Shown one piece after another: positions 21,714-34,004 of a stretch of DNA of 64,000 nucleotides. The notes under the pieces were generated by a model that saw only the letters and a list, made by a program, of their open reading frames with translations, ran no database searches and had not been told where the DNA came from. A program made the translations under genes and the position numbers. How positions within the stretch are numbered: position 1 is the stretch's first letter; every line of letters starts with the position of its first letter. The DNA comes from Coprinellus micaceus (Eukaryota; Basidiomycota; Agaricomycetes; Agaricales; Psathyrellaceae): contig OX596339.1 of the NCBI GenBank assembly GCA_951394405.1, positions 1,798,001 to 1,862,000 on the forward strand, given 5' to 3'.

Positions 21714-24666
21714 CTAAGCGCTACAAGCTAGGCAGATGGGGTCAGGACTAGAGGTATGAGAGCGATCCTCCCCAGCACCAGTATCCTGCGCGGGCCTATC
21801 CACGACGTGCTTCCAGTAGTCTACCGGGAGGGTAATGGGTAGAGCATTGGACGCAGGCTTGGTGCGTAGATAGTACAACCCAGTCTTCAGCCCAACCTTC
21901 CACCCGTGGATTAAGGCTCGACTCTGGCAAATTAGGATGGTCATTAGCATGCTTAGCGAATGCAATGAGATTGCTTACCACTGAAGAAATGGAGGGCTGG
22001 GGAAAATACAAGGATAGGCTTTGAGATTGACAGATGAAGGGAGCACGCCCAGCAGACATGGAAACTAGAACGGCAGGATCGATATCCCAGACGGTCTTGT
22101 ACATCTCGCGGATGTTTCTAGGAATAGCGGCAATCGATTGAATCGAGCCTAAATCATGATTGTTAGACGACAGGGACTCGAAAGCTGGAAAGTTGAACTG
22201 TACCTTCGTTGGCCATGATCATGTTGCGGATCTCTTCGGTCCATAGCCCCAAGGGGAGTAGATGTTCGGCCAAAGATCGACAAGTGACAGTGAACTGGCC
22301 AGCCAGGACCTTCCTGTTGAACATCATCCTGCGGTAAGGACATTAGTCTACGTTCGGGCCGACGAAGAATGTAAAATTTACCCAGGATACGGTTCGAAAC
22401 ATTCCGTATAGCCAGAAATCAAGGATGTCGCCGCAGTAGGCATATAGGCGGTGACCAGGGAATTGGCCGTTCCTTTGCAGACCTTCCGACGGAGTGCATC
22501 CCAGTCAAACCTACCACTGAAATGAGGGTTGTCCCAGTGATCGCACTGGAGCTGACCCCTGGACAGAGGGCTATTACGGAAAGAGGGGTACACGCCATAC
22601 AGCCTGGTAAGCTCGCAGCTCTCGTCCAAAGCGTAGTAGTAGAGAGCCTCTGCAATTTCGATATTGAGGTCAGAAGCGTCTTCAGAGTCGTATGGCATGT
22701 CCAGCATGGTGAATGTGTCGGCGAGACCCTGGATACCGATCGCGATAGCACGGTGGGCATGGGACGAGGAAATTGCGCCGCTGGTAGGGTAGACCGAGTC
22801 CAATAGGATACGGTTGAGGGATAAAACGACATGTCGAACAGTGCGACCGAAGGAGTCAAAATCGAAGGTCTTGTCTGAGGTTACGAAGGAAGGTAGTATG
22901 ATGGACGCCAGTGTGCAAACCGCAGTCTCGTCGACGTCGGCATATTGGACAATCTCAGTGCAGAGATTAGATTGTGTGATAGTGCCAAGATGACGTTCGT
23001 TGCTCTTATCTGTTTAGGTGCATCAGCTGATGGTATCCCAATGTCGGGGAGTGCTCACCATTTATGGAGTCTTTGAAGAGGATGGAGGGTCCTCCACTCT
23101 CAATCTGGCTCTCGATAATTGCCTTCCACAATTCACGTGCTTTGATGACGTGCGCTCCAGTGCCCTTCTCCTCCATGCGTTCATACTCTGCCTCAAAATC
23201 TTCGCCGTAAAGATTAGAAAGGCGGGGGGCGTCGCTCGGGCAAAACAAGGTCCATTGCTCATCCTTTTCGACCCTTTCCATACTGCCGAATGATCTTGAA
23301 TGTTTATACCTTATATCACGGTAAAATGCACTCACAACAGGTCGTTTATGAAGAGGCCGTAGAACAGTCTCCTGGCTGCTGCCTCTCCAGGCTGGCGGAC
23401 GCGTTTCATGCGCAAATAGGTAAAGATGTCGGCATGCCATGGTTCAGCGTACACCATGATCGCACCTGGCCGCTTATTTACGCCCTGATCGATTACGTCC
23501 ATAGCCGCGTCGAACATCTTGAGCACAGGCGCAATCCCCGTCCTATCGATGCCATGAACCCTGGAGCTAGTAACCCCGTTAGCCATTATCCAGTTGCTCG
23601 ATCAGTAGACGTACCCTTTGGCCGGGATGTTCTGCACGCCGATGCCTAGACCTCCTCCTCCCCGGCTGATCCTGGCTGCCCTCGATAATGTGATGAATAT
23701 GTCATCGGGGTCGTCTTCGGCCGGGAGAAGGAAGCAAGAGCTGAGTTGAGGGTTTTCGGTTCCGCTGTTGAATATGGTCGGAGACGCGTGCGTGTATCGC
23801 AGTGTAGACGTGAGGTCATATGCCCTTTTCACAGCGTCGATGTCGGAGCCGTGCACTTGTAAGGCGACACGTAGCCACATATACTGAGGTCGTTCGTAAA
23901 TTTGCTTGCCATCTCTCAGCAGGTAGCCTCGTCGCAAGGTGCGGAGAGATACGCTAGGTAGAACATGATCAGGTTGTACTCAAAGGCGGGAACCCAAGAG
24001 GCCGACAGTTAGGGGAGTAACTCACTAATTCAAATACACATCTCGCCTTGGATCGATCATTTCGTCCAATGCCAACTGATGAAGGTTGACTAAACCGAGG
24101 AACTCTTCCCCAAGAAGATGAGCTGCCTTGGCCATTGCTGCAGAGAAGGTACTCTCGGTCGCCTTGCAGATACGCGTGGCTTCCGCCGCCGTGGCTACCA
24201 AGCCAAACCTAAGGTCAACTGGTTCGAGTTCATACGCGGTTTCGGCGATTAGTCCCTGACGCGAATGGTGAGGAAATGCTGAATATACATGCTGTTCGAG
24301 CTCACCTCTAACTCATCGACTTCAATCGGAGAGTAGAGTCTGTCAACCACGCCTTCTGCTAGTCTAGACGAGTCGAGAATGATCAGTACGAAAAGGACAC
24401 ATATAGGGGGAGATTATCCACCTCGTCGCCATGATATCGATCTCCCGCGCGTCTTTGCAGGGACTCAGAGCCTGTGAATGAGGTGATCAGGTACTATAGA
24501 CGGACTCGGATATGCCTCAAGAGCACTGACTATCTTCAGTCTGTTTAAAAGCTATCAAGACGGTAATCCATTCAGCTATATGACAATGGAGCTGACGACT
24601 AGGACCTACCCTCGTTAAGGAAAAAGGCTCGGTCAAGCTGTAAGCATGTGAGAGGCCGCTCGTCAT
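21714..24666 (-). CDS. Class I ribonucleotide reductase large subunit (R1), divergent paralogue
   Basis: Reduces ribonucleoside diphosphates to deoxy forms together with the R2 subunit. Eleven exons with introns of 48-72 nt keep phase throughout, giving 799 codons including the stop. Exons: 24527-24666, 24422-24463, 24306-24363, 24026-24255, 23615-23953, 23336-23566, 23059-23282, 22382-23009, 22204-22328, 21979-22148, 21714-21923. The active-site pair cysteines are kept (PQLSSCFLL and TAVCTLAS), as are the N-x-C-x-E centre (SNLCTEI), the radical-transfer tyrosines (GLYYLRT) and the C-terminal redox CxxC (ICLACSA). The first half of the ATP cone (usual KRDGR...FDKI) is not recognisable and the first exon is odd. 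The loop after NIPAKG is also changed from the usual GTNGTSNG. Catalysis looks possible, but this may not be the housekeeping copy. Confidence 0.88.
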
Positions 24667-25517
24667 CGTGTCCTAAGGAGTAGACCCACCCATCTGTACG
24701 TCGATGTCGTCAGTGAACAAAGCTATTAGACGGTATCTAGAACTCACCTCTCTGGATTACATCACAGTTAGTCATTCCGGACATGCTTGGATGAGTCGAA
24801 GGGTTCAGGGAACTGGTAATTCTCCTCGGTTCCTCCTGTCGACCCCACTTAAATACTGTCGAGCCCTCAAGAACATCCCCAGGTCGCGAGGCGGTGTCTC
24901 TGTGGATGATTGCAAGTCAGAGGTCGCGAAATGTAAGACTGGTCGAAGTGAAATCGGTGCTGTGAGCAGACGGTTAGAAAGAGGGCTACTTTTGTCGAAT
25001 ACAGAAGGTCGATGCGGCAAACTTTGCACTTCGATGTCATTCGGGGCATGCTGGGAAAGGATGTTTGGCCTACTCATAATGGGCATCAATTCGGCTGTCC
25101 CCACGCAATCGTAGACTCGAACCTATGGAAAGTTGGAGTTCTCCTTTGTCCGACCTCCCATGCACACATCATATGCGGGATCGGGTTGGTGAGAGGGTCC
25201 CGGGAGGTTGGTGAGAGCCAAGAATCAAAAGGAATGAAAGGAAGCACAGTTACACCGCTGGAATCTGAGGCGGTGCCCATGGGAAGCCCGATCGGAGAAC
25301 CCCGAATCCTGCATTGAAGGCGGGAACAAATGGTCTCCCCATTCCTTTTTCCCTCTGTTCACTATCTCATCGATTCTTTTTTTCGAACTATCAACTCCAT
25401 GGCACGTAGCTCGAAAACAACTGTCGGTATCGCCATTGGACTCGGTGGACGCCCGCCGGACGCTCTCCTACATAAAGAGAGCTTTATCCTGCCGTCCAAC
25501 CACCTAATCCTCCTCCG
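24667..25517. other. Intergenic, no supported gene
   Basis: Open frames at 24704-25114 (plus) and 24805-25104 (minus) lack motifs and splice partners. The stretch separates the divergent R1 gene and the plus-strand gene at 25518. Confidence 0.35.
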
Positions 25518-26629
25518 ATGGCACTGTTCAACCCCCTCTTGGCGCCCATGGGGTCTCTCGAATCATTCCTATGCAGGGCGGACGATGCTCTGGTTCTTTA
25601 TTTTATGGACCACGTAAACGTGTACGACGTCATTGTCTTCGGACGGCTGAACGTCAGAATGCGGTACTGGTTCGATGCGTACTGCCGCCGCGTTTGGGAC
25701 ATTGTCCAGTTTGCTGGGGAGTATGTCCGCAGACCCAAAGTCCTCCTAGCGTTGATGGATGGGAGAGACGCCATGATCTATGGCGAAGCTGTCCTTCGGT
25801 TCTTCCTAAGGGCCGATCAATCTCAGTTAAGGTTGGATATCTGTACAACACTTCCCAAATTCTACGACATACAGCGTCTACTGTGGCAGGATGGCTACCA
25901 TGTCATCGTCCCTCGTTCTGCATGCAAGGCGGGGACCTACAAAGTGGTGCGAAAACTGGTTAATCATCAGCAAAGTCAGGAATATTCATGGTTCCTCTCT
26001 GGCGACCGGAGCGACCGACCTGAATCACACCTTGGATTCAAGTTCACATACTTTAAGTTCGTCGGTAACGGGCGACGGGTGCTGGTAAACCTGCATCTCG
26101 TACGATGCGAGGCCTACCGCCATGTCCTCGCCACAGCCTTCAGTGAGTTTTCAACCTCATCCGCAGCTCGGTCACTGAACACCAGAAACTAGCACCTTTG
26201 ACGTGTTTCGTGGTCTACGATCGCGCAGTCTCGCCCTTTGCCTTGAGTACTTTCCGTGATCGTATTGCCTTTGCAATGGAGAACAAGCCCCATACGAGTT
26301 TCCTCAAGCCCGGGGAAGTGTTTGAATTCGGAGGGGGGCACCAATTTACTCCCGCCTTCGGACCACCTTTGGATTCCAAAATCCATCTCTCAGCGGAGAT
26401 TGGCAGGAGACACCTGGGTGATAAATATTGCTGGACGATTCTGAGGACCAGAGACGGTGAGCCTGTTATGTTTACATCCAAAGATCCTCTCTCTCATACG
26501 GTAGAGGTAGATCCAATGGAACCTTCTTTGCCACGTAAAGGGGAATCATTCGAGGTTCTGGATTGGGAGATGTTACACGACGAGCGAGGAACGTATCTGA
26601 AAATAGGTGAGCCATTCGTCTGGAGGTAA
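25518..26629 (+). CDS. F-box/nucleotidyltransferase-like protein, relative of 17680-18873
   Basis: Two exons (25518-26142 and 26193-26629) joined by a 50-nt intron give 353 residues. Segment order matches the gene at 17680-18873. The N-terminal helix is LVLYFMDHVNVYDVIVFGRL. AMIYGEAVLRFF replaces GSQMIQFF, and RLDICTT replaces SDLDIL, so the GS of the putative nucleotidyltransferase loop is GE here and one Asp is lost. The spliced junction FTPLTCFVVYDRAVSPFALSTF corresponds to the VMNFM...SLFPEATF region. The C-terminal DKYCWTIL matches DKYSWVIEF. If the fold is right, this copy is probably inactive. A further 3' splice around 26608-26690 is possible. Confidence 0.62.
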
Positions 26630-27134
26630 GGTTCGCTGATGCCAGTACCATTTCTTCTGAGATATCCGGATGGAGCTAACTAAAAATTCAGTTCCAGATA
26701 TCACTATGCTCTCCACGCGATGAGAATAAGAGAGCAACCCGATACAGCAAGCAGCGAACCACATGTCCCCGGTTTAGTGGATCCTATTGTCACGGATCCA
26801 AACTGGTAGAGTTCTTTTCTCGCGCAAAGGTCGACGCGCCAAAGGTTCTCTGGAATGAGACTGTAACCACGATCCCGATCCTCTTCTAACGTCTCTCTTT
26901 TCAGGTTAGGCAAGGACACGAATATTATTATTTCCCCCATTTCCCGAACTTTGAGGTTCCGCTTCTCAAGCGAATTCCGGCCAGGTAACCACACGTTTCA
27001 ATGGGAGGATCGGGAAGCAAGCTGGTGGCCAAGTAGGTATAGGTTACCCCGAGTACCACCTCTATAAATGCGTAATGAGGTACACCAGCAGGCGAGCGAA
27101 AGTCATCCCACTTACCCGACGGACTAGCACTTCC
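26630..27134. other. Intergenic, possible but unsupported minus-strand frames
   Basis: Minus-strand frames at 26704-26994 and 26928-27170 read through without a clear start, stop and splice logic. I do not call a gene. Confidence 0.3.
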
Positions 27135-27838
27135 ATGACTTCCTCCATGGCCTCCCGAGGAACACGACACGCTATCACCCCATCTGTTTGGGAAGACCGT
27201 TCTTTATTGAAAGAGGTATGTCGACTACTGTCGAATGTCTCTTCAAGGCTAATCTACTGTTCAGCATACTCAGTGGAGCCTACCCCTCGCTGAAGGCGAA
27301 CCATGCAAGGTCGCGGCACCGCTTACTCCTCCGTTTACTCACTCTGACATCCGGCTTTCTAGAAGCGCATGCTTGACGTCCTCGTGATCCCCCAATACGG
27401 AACCAGGCCGGAAATTTGGGAAGCACCTTCCTACACGACCGAAAGCGGCCGTCTCGTACGTGAGGAACTCGACCTCCGCCTCTTCTTCCCAGAAGGCGCA
27501 ATCAGTACACTATTCTGTACGATACCAGGTTCAGGAAGCCCTCTGCCCTTCTCATACCGGGTGTACATGGATAGTCACCGGGCTCCGTGCCCTCGCAATA
27601 AAGCCATCGAAGCCATGTTCAAACGTCCCTGGGTGGGAAACATAGTGGTGGTCCGTTACGCCAGAGCAACTTCCAAGAAACGCCACATCTATGCTCATAT
27701 TCAGCGACCGGAGGCCGAGCTTATCGTCGCTCTTCTCGGAGAGTACGTCATTTCTTGCATTTTGGGTTCACTTCTCTTACCAATCACGACAGCTGGCTCG
27801 CCAAAATTTGGAGTGAGAGCTTCAATACGACCCTTTAG
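27135..27838 (+). CDS. Hypothetical protein, four exons
   Basis: Exons 27135-27215, 27265-27309, 27363-27742 and 27793-27838 have phase-consistent GT-AG introns of 49-53 nt and give 183 residues. The order is MTSSMASRGTRH, HTQWSLPLAEGEPCK, KRMLDVLVIPQYG, ELDLRLFFPEGAISTLF and a short end DWLAKIWSESFNTTL. I do not recognise the family. The consistent phases over four exons make a real gene likely. No membrane segment or signal peptide is seen. Confidence 0.62.
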
Positions 27839-29151
27839 TGACCTGGGCGAGACCTGGGACTAGTGCCTATGCCGCGATGAGGTGGTTGCCTCGTGCGAAG
27901 GTATACATTCACGTCCCGGTACATCTAGTATCAGCTACGTATTTAGCGATCTCACGAGCGGAATATGACATACGGTAGTTCGTCAATAATTTCGAGGACC
28001 TCCATGTGATCAAGTGTGGGTGCCCCTATCAGCAGGCAGAAATTTCACGTATGAGCGATGGCGCCCTCGGCGCTTATTGTTCCTACTTTGTGGCTTTCGC
28101 GCACGGGAGATAGGAGCGCCTACGGGAAACTAGTTAGTAGTCAGATGAGAAAAACTGCGCCTGGCCCTCAACGAACCCAACCCCACCTTCTCGGGTTGGC
28201 GTGATATTCCTCCAGATGAGGTACGCCAGATAGTATCATGGCAGTGCCAGCAATTCACCACTCCTCCATCACAACCAACTAATTGACTTCGACGTTTTGT
28301 TTCCGTCGTCAAATCTGCGGCCGCGATCAACAGGGTCGTCTGGGAGGATGTCGCAATTCCGGGCGTCTAGAAGTGATGGGATTAGATAACAACAGTGGAC
28401 CCATAAGCGCCCCGAAGACTGACACTTCACAGCCACTTGAGTTACGACGGCCGTCACAGTCGGACATGTGCAAGGCTCTGTCAATATGCTAGTCGCTGTT
28501 TTGGCCTCGACAGTATCCTGTCGAAATTAAAGAGAGTGGCGGATGCGTGCGCAATAGCAGGTTCACCCTGGATTCGTAACGCGGCCTGTCAGATCTACCA
28601 CCTCGTTGAGATGATCCCGTACCGGACAACGCACAGAGGACAGAAACGTGGTGCGAGCACCGTAGTTGATGTTCCAGAAAGTAGGCATGCCTACCGCGGA
28701 CCAGAGGTACCAAACACACCGTAACTAACCAAACAACGAACTTGTCGAAGGGAAAATGCATACGTGTACCAGTCTTCTTTATAGGATGGTACAAGCACAG
28801 ACAGGAGCACATTTGCATCCCGTTCCTGAAGTCATTGAGCGGCAGGATCGAATTTTTCCATCTTGTCAGTGGCACAACCGCCCTACTCGGTAACCATCCC
28901 CCTGCGAGTAGAGAAGCGAAACAGCCAGGATCTGATGGGGTGCGACATATTGTTAGAGGAATGGTGTATTCAATTTTTATGAAACGGCCGAAAATGGACG
29001 GCTTTACTCAACACGGCTAGCTTCTAGACAGAGCGGACCAATGTGAGAGCCTCGAGATCCATCGCAAGGCACAAACTACTCGAATTCGCACCGTCCATAA
29101 AACGAGCGCCATGTGTGATGACTTGTCACCGGCCGGCTCCCATTAATTCCT
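27839..29151. other. 1.3 kb without a supported gene
   Basis: Short frames on both strands, none with motifs. I see no repeat and no RNA gene. It may be decayed sequence. Confidence 0.35.
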
Positions 29152-30153
29152 ATGCACTCCCCGCCTTCAACACACGTTATTCCCCAGCCTGACGAGCCTC
29201 TATCTCTGAGCAACGCCGCCCCATCGACGCCCCCCCAGGACACCATATTCGACCCGAGGACAGTCGTTGTAGTTGGGGATGAGGGAGTAGGAAAAACGAC
29301 CATATTGAAGAACTGGGTACGAGAACAGAACATACTCCACGGCTGGGATACGGATGCGAGAGCGTAAACCTTGACGCCTTTTATTGACCCACCTTTCTAG
29401 ATGGCAAGAAGGGGGAATCCAGCGATGCTAGCCGACGGGGATTCTGGGAAAGTACTGGCGAAAGGGCCGGACGCTAAGAATGTGAGGCTGTCTAAAGTGC
29501 GCAGTACCATACTCCCACTGACAATAGTCTTACATGCCAGTATTCTGACCCTGTTCGCCACGCCTTGTGGCACACGCTAGTAGAGATGGAAGGCGAGATC
29601 GACGAGTTAGTATACCTCAAGATCGTCGATACTTCAGATACCCAGAACGCCATAAAGACATACAAGTCAGCATTCTTCCTCAGAATCCCAAGACTCTATC
29701 CAGAGGTACTGAGTAATTCCGTTCCCTAGGCATGCCGACGCCTTCGTTGTGGTGTTCTCCATGACCTCAGCCTCATCATTCGAGACAGCGACTAGAATTT
29801 ACCTGGATCTTCAGAAACTCAAAACCCGTCCCAGATTTATTGCCTTGACTGGGAACAAGAGCGATGTCGCCGAACGCCCCCAAGGCCCCCCTCCCGAACG
29901 GTTGCAAGCTTTCGTCGATACGCACATGCCAAGACCTATCATCCACAGAGTCTCAGCGCACTGCGTATTCGGCGGGGGAAGCTCCCTCATCGTGATGGAC
30001 AATGCGTTAAGACGCATCTGCGCGCCCGCCCCAGAGATCGACGAGTGGACACCCTGGGGCCCTCTCTTTTGTTCCTTCTTCATTCCTTTGTGGATCTCTT
30101 CCTTCAGACTTGAATGGCCTCTTTTTAGATCATACCGTGGCATACTAGCGTGA
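29152..30153 (+). CDS. Ras-like small GTPase, divergent
   Basis: Exons 29152-29363, 29409-29496, 29541-29665 and 29730-30153 give 282 residues. G1 is canonical (VVVVGDEGVGKTTIL, near residues 38-52). G3 reads LKIVDTSDTQ where Ras proteins have DTAGQ, so the key Gly is Asp. G4 is intact (LTGNKSDV) and G5 is VSAHC instead of SAK. HADAFVVVFSMTSASSFE matches the Ras strand after switch II. The C-terminus ends RSYRGILA with no CaaX box but with hydrophobic residues. It probably binds GTP. Whether it hydrolyses it is open. The second intron acceptor (29408) is the least certain junction. Confidence 0.7.
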
Positions 30154-30728
30154 TTGCTAGAGTACTCTTAATCAACGTAACACTACCATTGACAGACGCT
30201 TGCGAAGGGCCTCTACGGTGCAGGGAGATATTATTTCGCTGACAGAATCGACGGCGACGACTGAAGCGTGAAGCGGCCCCTGCGTGTGGGTACCGGCAAG
30301 CTTGCATTCAGGGATGAGTTTCCCGCCTAATGAATACGAGATTCTTCAGAATAGGGCCGCATGTTATGAGAAGTAGGGAGTGAATCGCATAGTATTCAAT
30401 TGGACCAATATGGTAGGATTGAAACGAAGGGAAAGTTTCAAGATAGGGCTAATGCCTAAGACGCAGAGACGGGGACTATGATCCGTGAATCGGTGTCCAT
30501 CGGACCCCACGTTCACACTGAGAGAAATATTCGTACACCCATTGAGTAGCCTCCCTTCCAGGCGTTGTATTGGCAAAGATATCGAAGCATGTGCTGTGGG
30601 ACGTCAACTGTGCGGTGTGTGTAGAATTGGGGAAGGTCCATACCTCGCTAATACTATTTCATCGTCGTCAGAATCCTCATCGCTAGCAAACCAAATAAAC
30701 TGAGAGCGCTCCATAGTACGGTATCGTC
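30154..30728. other. Intergenic, possible extra acidic exon
   Basis: On the minus strand around 30650-30710 a short frame encodes ASDEDSDDDEI and could be an extra 3' exon of the gene at 30729-32654, or the start of another. No other feature was seen. Confidence 0.3.
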
Positions 30729-32654
30729 TCACCTGTCTTCACTTGCTCCATCGACCGCATTCTGGATGAAGTTGTGGTTGACGAACGCTAGGGAGGAGTA
30801 GGAACTCGGCGCACTAAGAACGTACACCGCAACGTCAATTCATGGGTTGTACAGAATCGATAATGTGACCCACCTCTCGTTGGCAGCAGGAACCTGGTCA
30901 AAGTATCCAGCGCCCCATGTAGACACACCGCTTTGTGCATTGCGAGAAACCAACGATGGCTGGGCCGTAACACTAGGATACCAATCGTAGGTGAGCGGAC
31001 TGCACTCTTGATATTCGGCAATGCCCCACGTATCACTGGCGATCCCATGATTGTGCCCGTTCAGGGTTGCGAGGCTGTCCCCATGTAGGGTTGCATTTTC
31101 GGTGCTGACTTCTGGGGTGCATTCATAGTCTAGATTAGTATGTGGTGCTACAGCGGTTCCCCACCACGAACCTAATCCGTTGGCGAACTGTGATTCCACC
31201 ACGCCCCACGGGACTGTGGACCAGAGACTAGATTCCCATTCGGCCTCCAATCCCACAGAAGCATCGGGGGTTGTTTCTGGGCACACACTTTTTAGTTCTC
31301 TACATCTACGACGATTTTATTAAGCTCACCCGTGAATGTGTATACTGGATCATCTTCCAGAACATGGTCGAAAGGCTGTCCACGACCGGCGGCAACTGGG
31401 GTTAATTGTGTCTGGGGCGGTCCGCTCTCGCCATCGTCGTTCAAGTGTATATCGTCTTTGATATCCGTGGGATAGGGATCAGCAGCTAAAATAGATTTGG
31501 GAAGTGGGAAAAAGGTTGACGGTGAGGGTTGAGCTGCTGGCATGTAGTCTCGAGACGTACTTTGCAAGGAGGGTGCCGTACCGTACCGAGTGTCTGAACT
31601 GTCACTTTCTTCACCGGACAGTTCATCGTCATCCTCGTCATTGTCTTCATCGGACTCCGTATCGATATAGCCACTGCTGTAATCTTCACTGATGTCCACT
31701 TCAGCAACCCGCTTCGGCATCATGGTTTCCGCAACCACAGCGACGGGTTCTGGCAGTCGTGGTGGGTCTGAATTGGCAGGCCAATCGCACTGGATTAAAG
31801 TCAGAGATACAGATATGGCGGAGTGGAAGCTGAAATCACCTTTATCATAGCGCCCATGCAAAACGAACATCCTCGAGACTCGACCCTGCCAGTGCACTGA
31901 AAGATGGATTATCAAATTCGTCAGGTAAAAGAAAAAGTGGAGGGAGGCTCACGGGAAGGAATTTATGGCCGCAATTTGAACACATTCGGTGGAGTCTACC
32001 CCGTACACTGTTCCCCAGCAGGGATATACAGCCAATATCCTGATTTTCCAGCTTGGCTACCTTGTCAGGCGATAGAGGGTGTAAGTGCAAACTTAGTAGA
32101 TAGTTGCGTTGTGAGCATACGTTCCGAAAGCGAAGCAGACCAAGGTATGGATGACTCACGGTACAATAGACCTGGACTTATGCATGTCGAGGTCGCGATA
32201 CGAGAGAGTCCCTACGTGTTTTCCAACACAAAATATGACCAGGAGATCTTGATACGCGTGATCAGACGGCGCAAGACGAGGAATAGAGATCAAGCGTCTG
32301 CATTTATACCTGCGGATCAGCTCAGCCCTATGAGAAAAACGCTTGGGAGTGTACCAAGACTCCTCCAAATCTCTTGGGCGATCTAACGCGAAAGGTTCTT
32401 GAAAGGAAGTCAATCGAATCTCAATGAATTTTCCTAGTTCTACGACTTGATTCACCTGGGATCTCCCATGGAGGCAAGGAAGCTAGCAGCCATGGTACCT
32501 CTGGGCCAAAATCTAAGAAGACTATCCGACTTTGGAGAAGGTGAAAGGGATGGAAGGCGATAGAATTCCAGAGGAGAGAGATAGCTTGTTGAAGTATCGG
32601 AAGAAGAGAAATTTTTGTGGTTCGAACCCATGCCCTCCCAAATTGGGAAAGCAC
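30729..32654 (-). CDS. Zn2Cys6-like protein with acidic, disordered C-terminus
   Basis: The N-terminal exon (to about 32452) ends LASLPPWEIP and splices into EPFALDRPRDLEESWYTPKRF. Further exons give RSIVPLHLHPLSPDKVAKL and RMCSNCGHKFLP, then CTGRVESRGCSFCMGAMIK, then CDWPANSDPP. After splicing the cysteines read C-x2-C-x6-C-x8-C-x2-C-x6-C, exactly the spacing of fungal binuclear zinc clusters, although the usual basic residues after the second Cys are few. The remainder is acidic and Ser-rich (YIDTESDEDNDEDDDEL), followed by Trp-containing disordered sequence ending NAVDGASEDR. A transcription factor is a reasonable guess, not proven. The start codon is unresolved. Confidence 0.55.
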
Positions 32655-32828
32655 GTGACCGATCTAATCTTATCGACCGGCTTCGACCAGAGGAGAAAAG
32701 GCGCCCGATGAGGCGCCCTTTGTCACATCCTTCTTTGTACGCCCGAGTCCAGCGTCTAGGATGTGATGTGTATTTCTAAGGCAGTAGGGGTACCACTCAC
32801 ACAGGGCGCAATCGTATTGATGAATCAG

Positions 32829-32835
32829 TATAAAA
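32829..32835 (+). promoter_or_regulatory. TATA box of gene 32878-33736
   Basis: TATAAAA 43 nt before the ATG at 32878. Confidence 0.6.
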
Positions 32836-32877
32836 TCCCGCCCTCGATTTCACGCCATCCCTCACAGATTCCGTAAC

Positions 32878-33736
32878 ATGGCTCAGCAACCAGCGAACGT
32901 CCGGCGACTGATTGGACATGACCATGTGCTATCAGGTCATAGCTTACCCGCTTTGAGACACATACTCAATCACGTCCATGAGCACCCCGGCTTCTACGAG
33001 AACCACAGGGACAGGCTGCAGGCTGCAGATCTCGCCTATTTCACTCATAATGCATCGCTAGACGATGGGCCTATTGGAGATGACGATTTCCACGACGACT
33101 TTCATAGTTTTCGCGAAGAGACACCAAACGGGGACATCCGCAAAATCATCAAGTTGAGATTACTCAGAGCCACCTTTGATCATGTGCGTCGGGACCACTC
33201 TCTCTATTCATTTGACTAAATTGGTTTCTTCACAGGCGGCAAAGCTGGACCGTATTACTGGAGGCTCGACACTCGTGGTTCATATCCCAGGGGCATTGGA
33301 GCCGCTGACTCCTGCTCTTCCAGAATATATTTCGGCGAATGTTTACATTCCGGGTACTTTGCGGCGTGAGTTCAAGAGAGAAGGACGAGAGGACCCCGTT
33401 CCAGAAATTATTCAGCTCCTCATCAGGGAGCTGGGAGTTTCAACAGTTGAACGCTTTGAGAGGGCACGTTCTCGCCGGTGGCCCTATCCCAGAAACATAG
33501 GAGCTACGAGGCCTCGACCGCTACCTGATTTGCGTGGAACACCAGAAGCCATACCAAGAGGCTCTTCTCGATACACGTTTTACGGCCGGAAAATCGACAC
33601 GATCCCCGATCCAATTATGTACTTTGCGCCCGTCGGCGCGTGGAATGGCTTCAGAGACGCGGAAAGGAGTAGTGGCACTCGACCTGGGGCATCATTCGAG
33701 CCCATGGCCGACACAACATTGGACAGCGTCGATTGA
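32878..33736 (+). CDS. Hypothetical protein, two exons
   Basis: Exon 1 (32878-33183) and exon 2 (33236-33736) join in phase 0 across a 52-nt intron, giving 268 residues. It starts MAQQPANVRRLIGHDHVL, has His-rich helices early and a Pro/Arg-rich middle (RPRPLPDLRGTPEAIPRG). It ends ADTTLDSVD. The family is not recognised. A well-placed TATA box supports the start. No transmembrane segment or catalytic motif is seen. Confidence 0.62.
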
Positions 33737-34004
33737 TGCTTCTCCTACTTCTTCAGATTCCAGTGTTATCGTTCGAGTATGGTGGATGCACAAATATATT
33801 AACACTTTGTTCATCGATTCGCTCCTCTTACTTACTTGCCTCGTGGCATCATTCGCGCATACTGAATGTAGGCGCTGGCGCGCCTATCAACGGCTACCTC
33901 AAGTGGCTGTTGAGATTAGGAAGGTACAAAAAATGCCGTGTAAGAGCCCGCGATCAAGCGAAATCTCAATCATGAATGCCGGTATGCACGCGGATTATCT
34001 ACAG

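Noticed and set aside
24704..25114. Possible N-terminal exons of R1 upstream of 24666
   Set aside because: Neither strand encodes the expected ATP-cone start there, and no in-frame splice to exon 1 was found.
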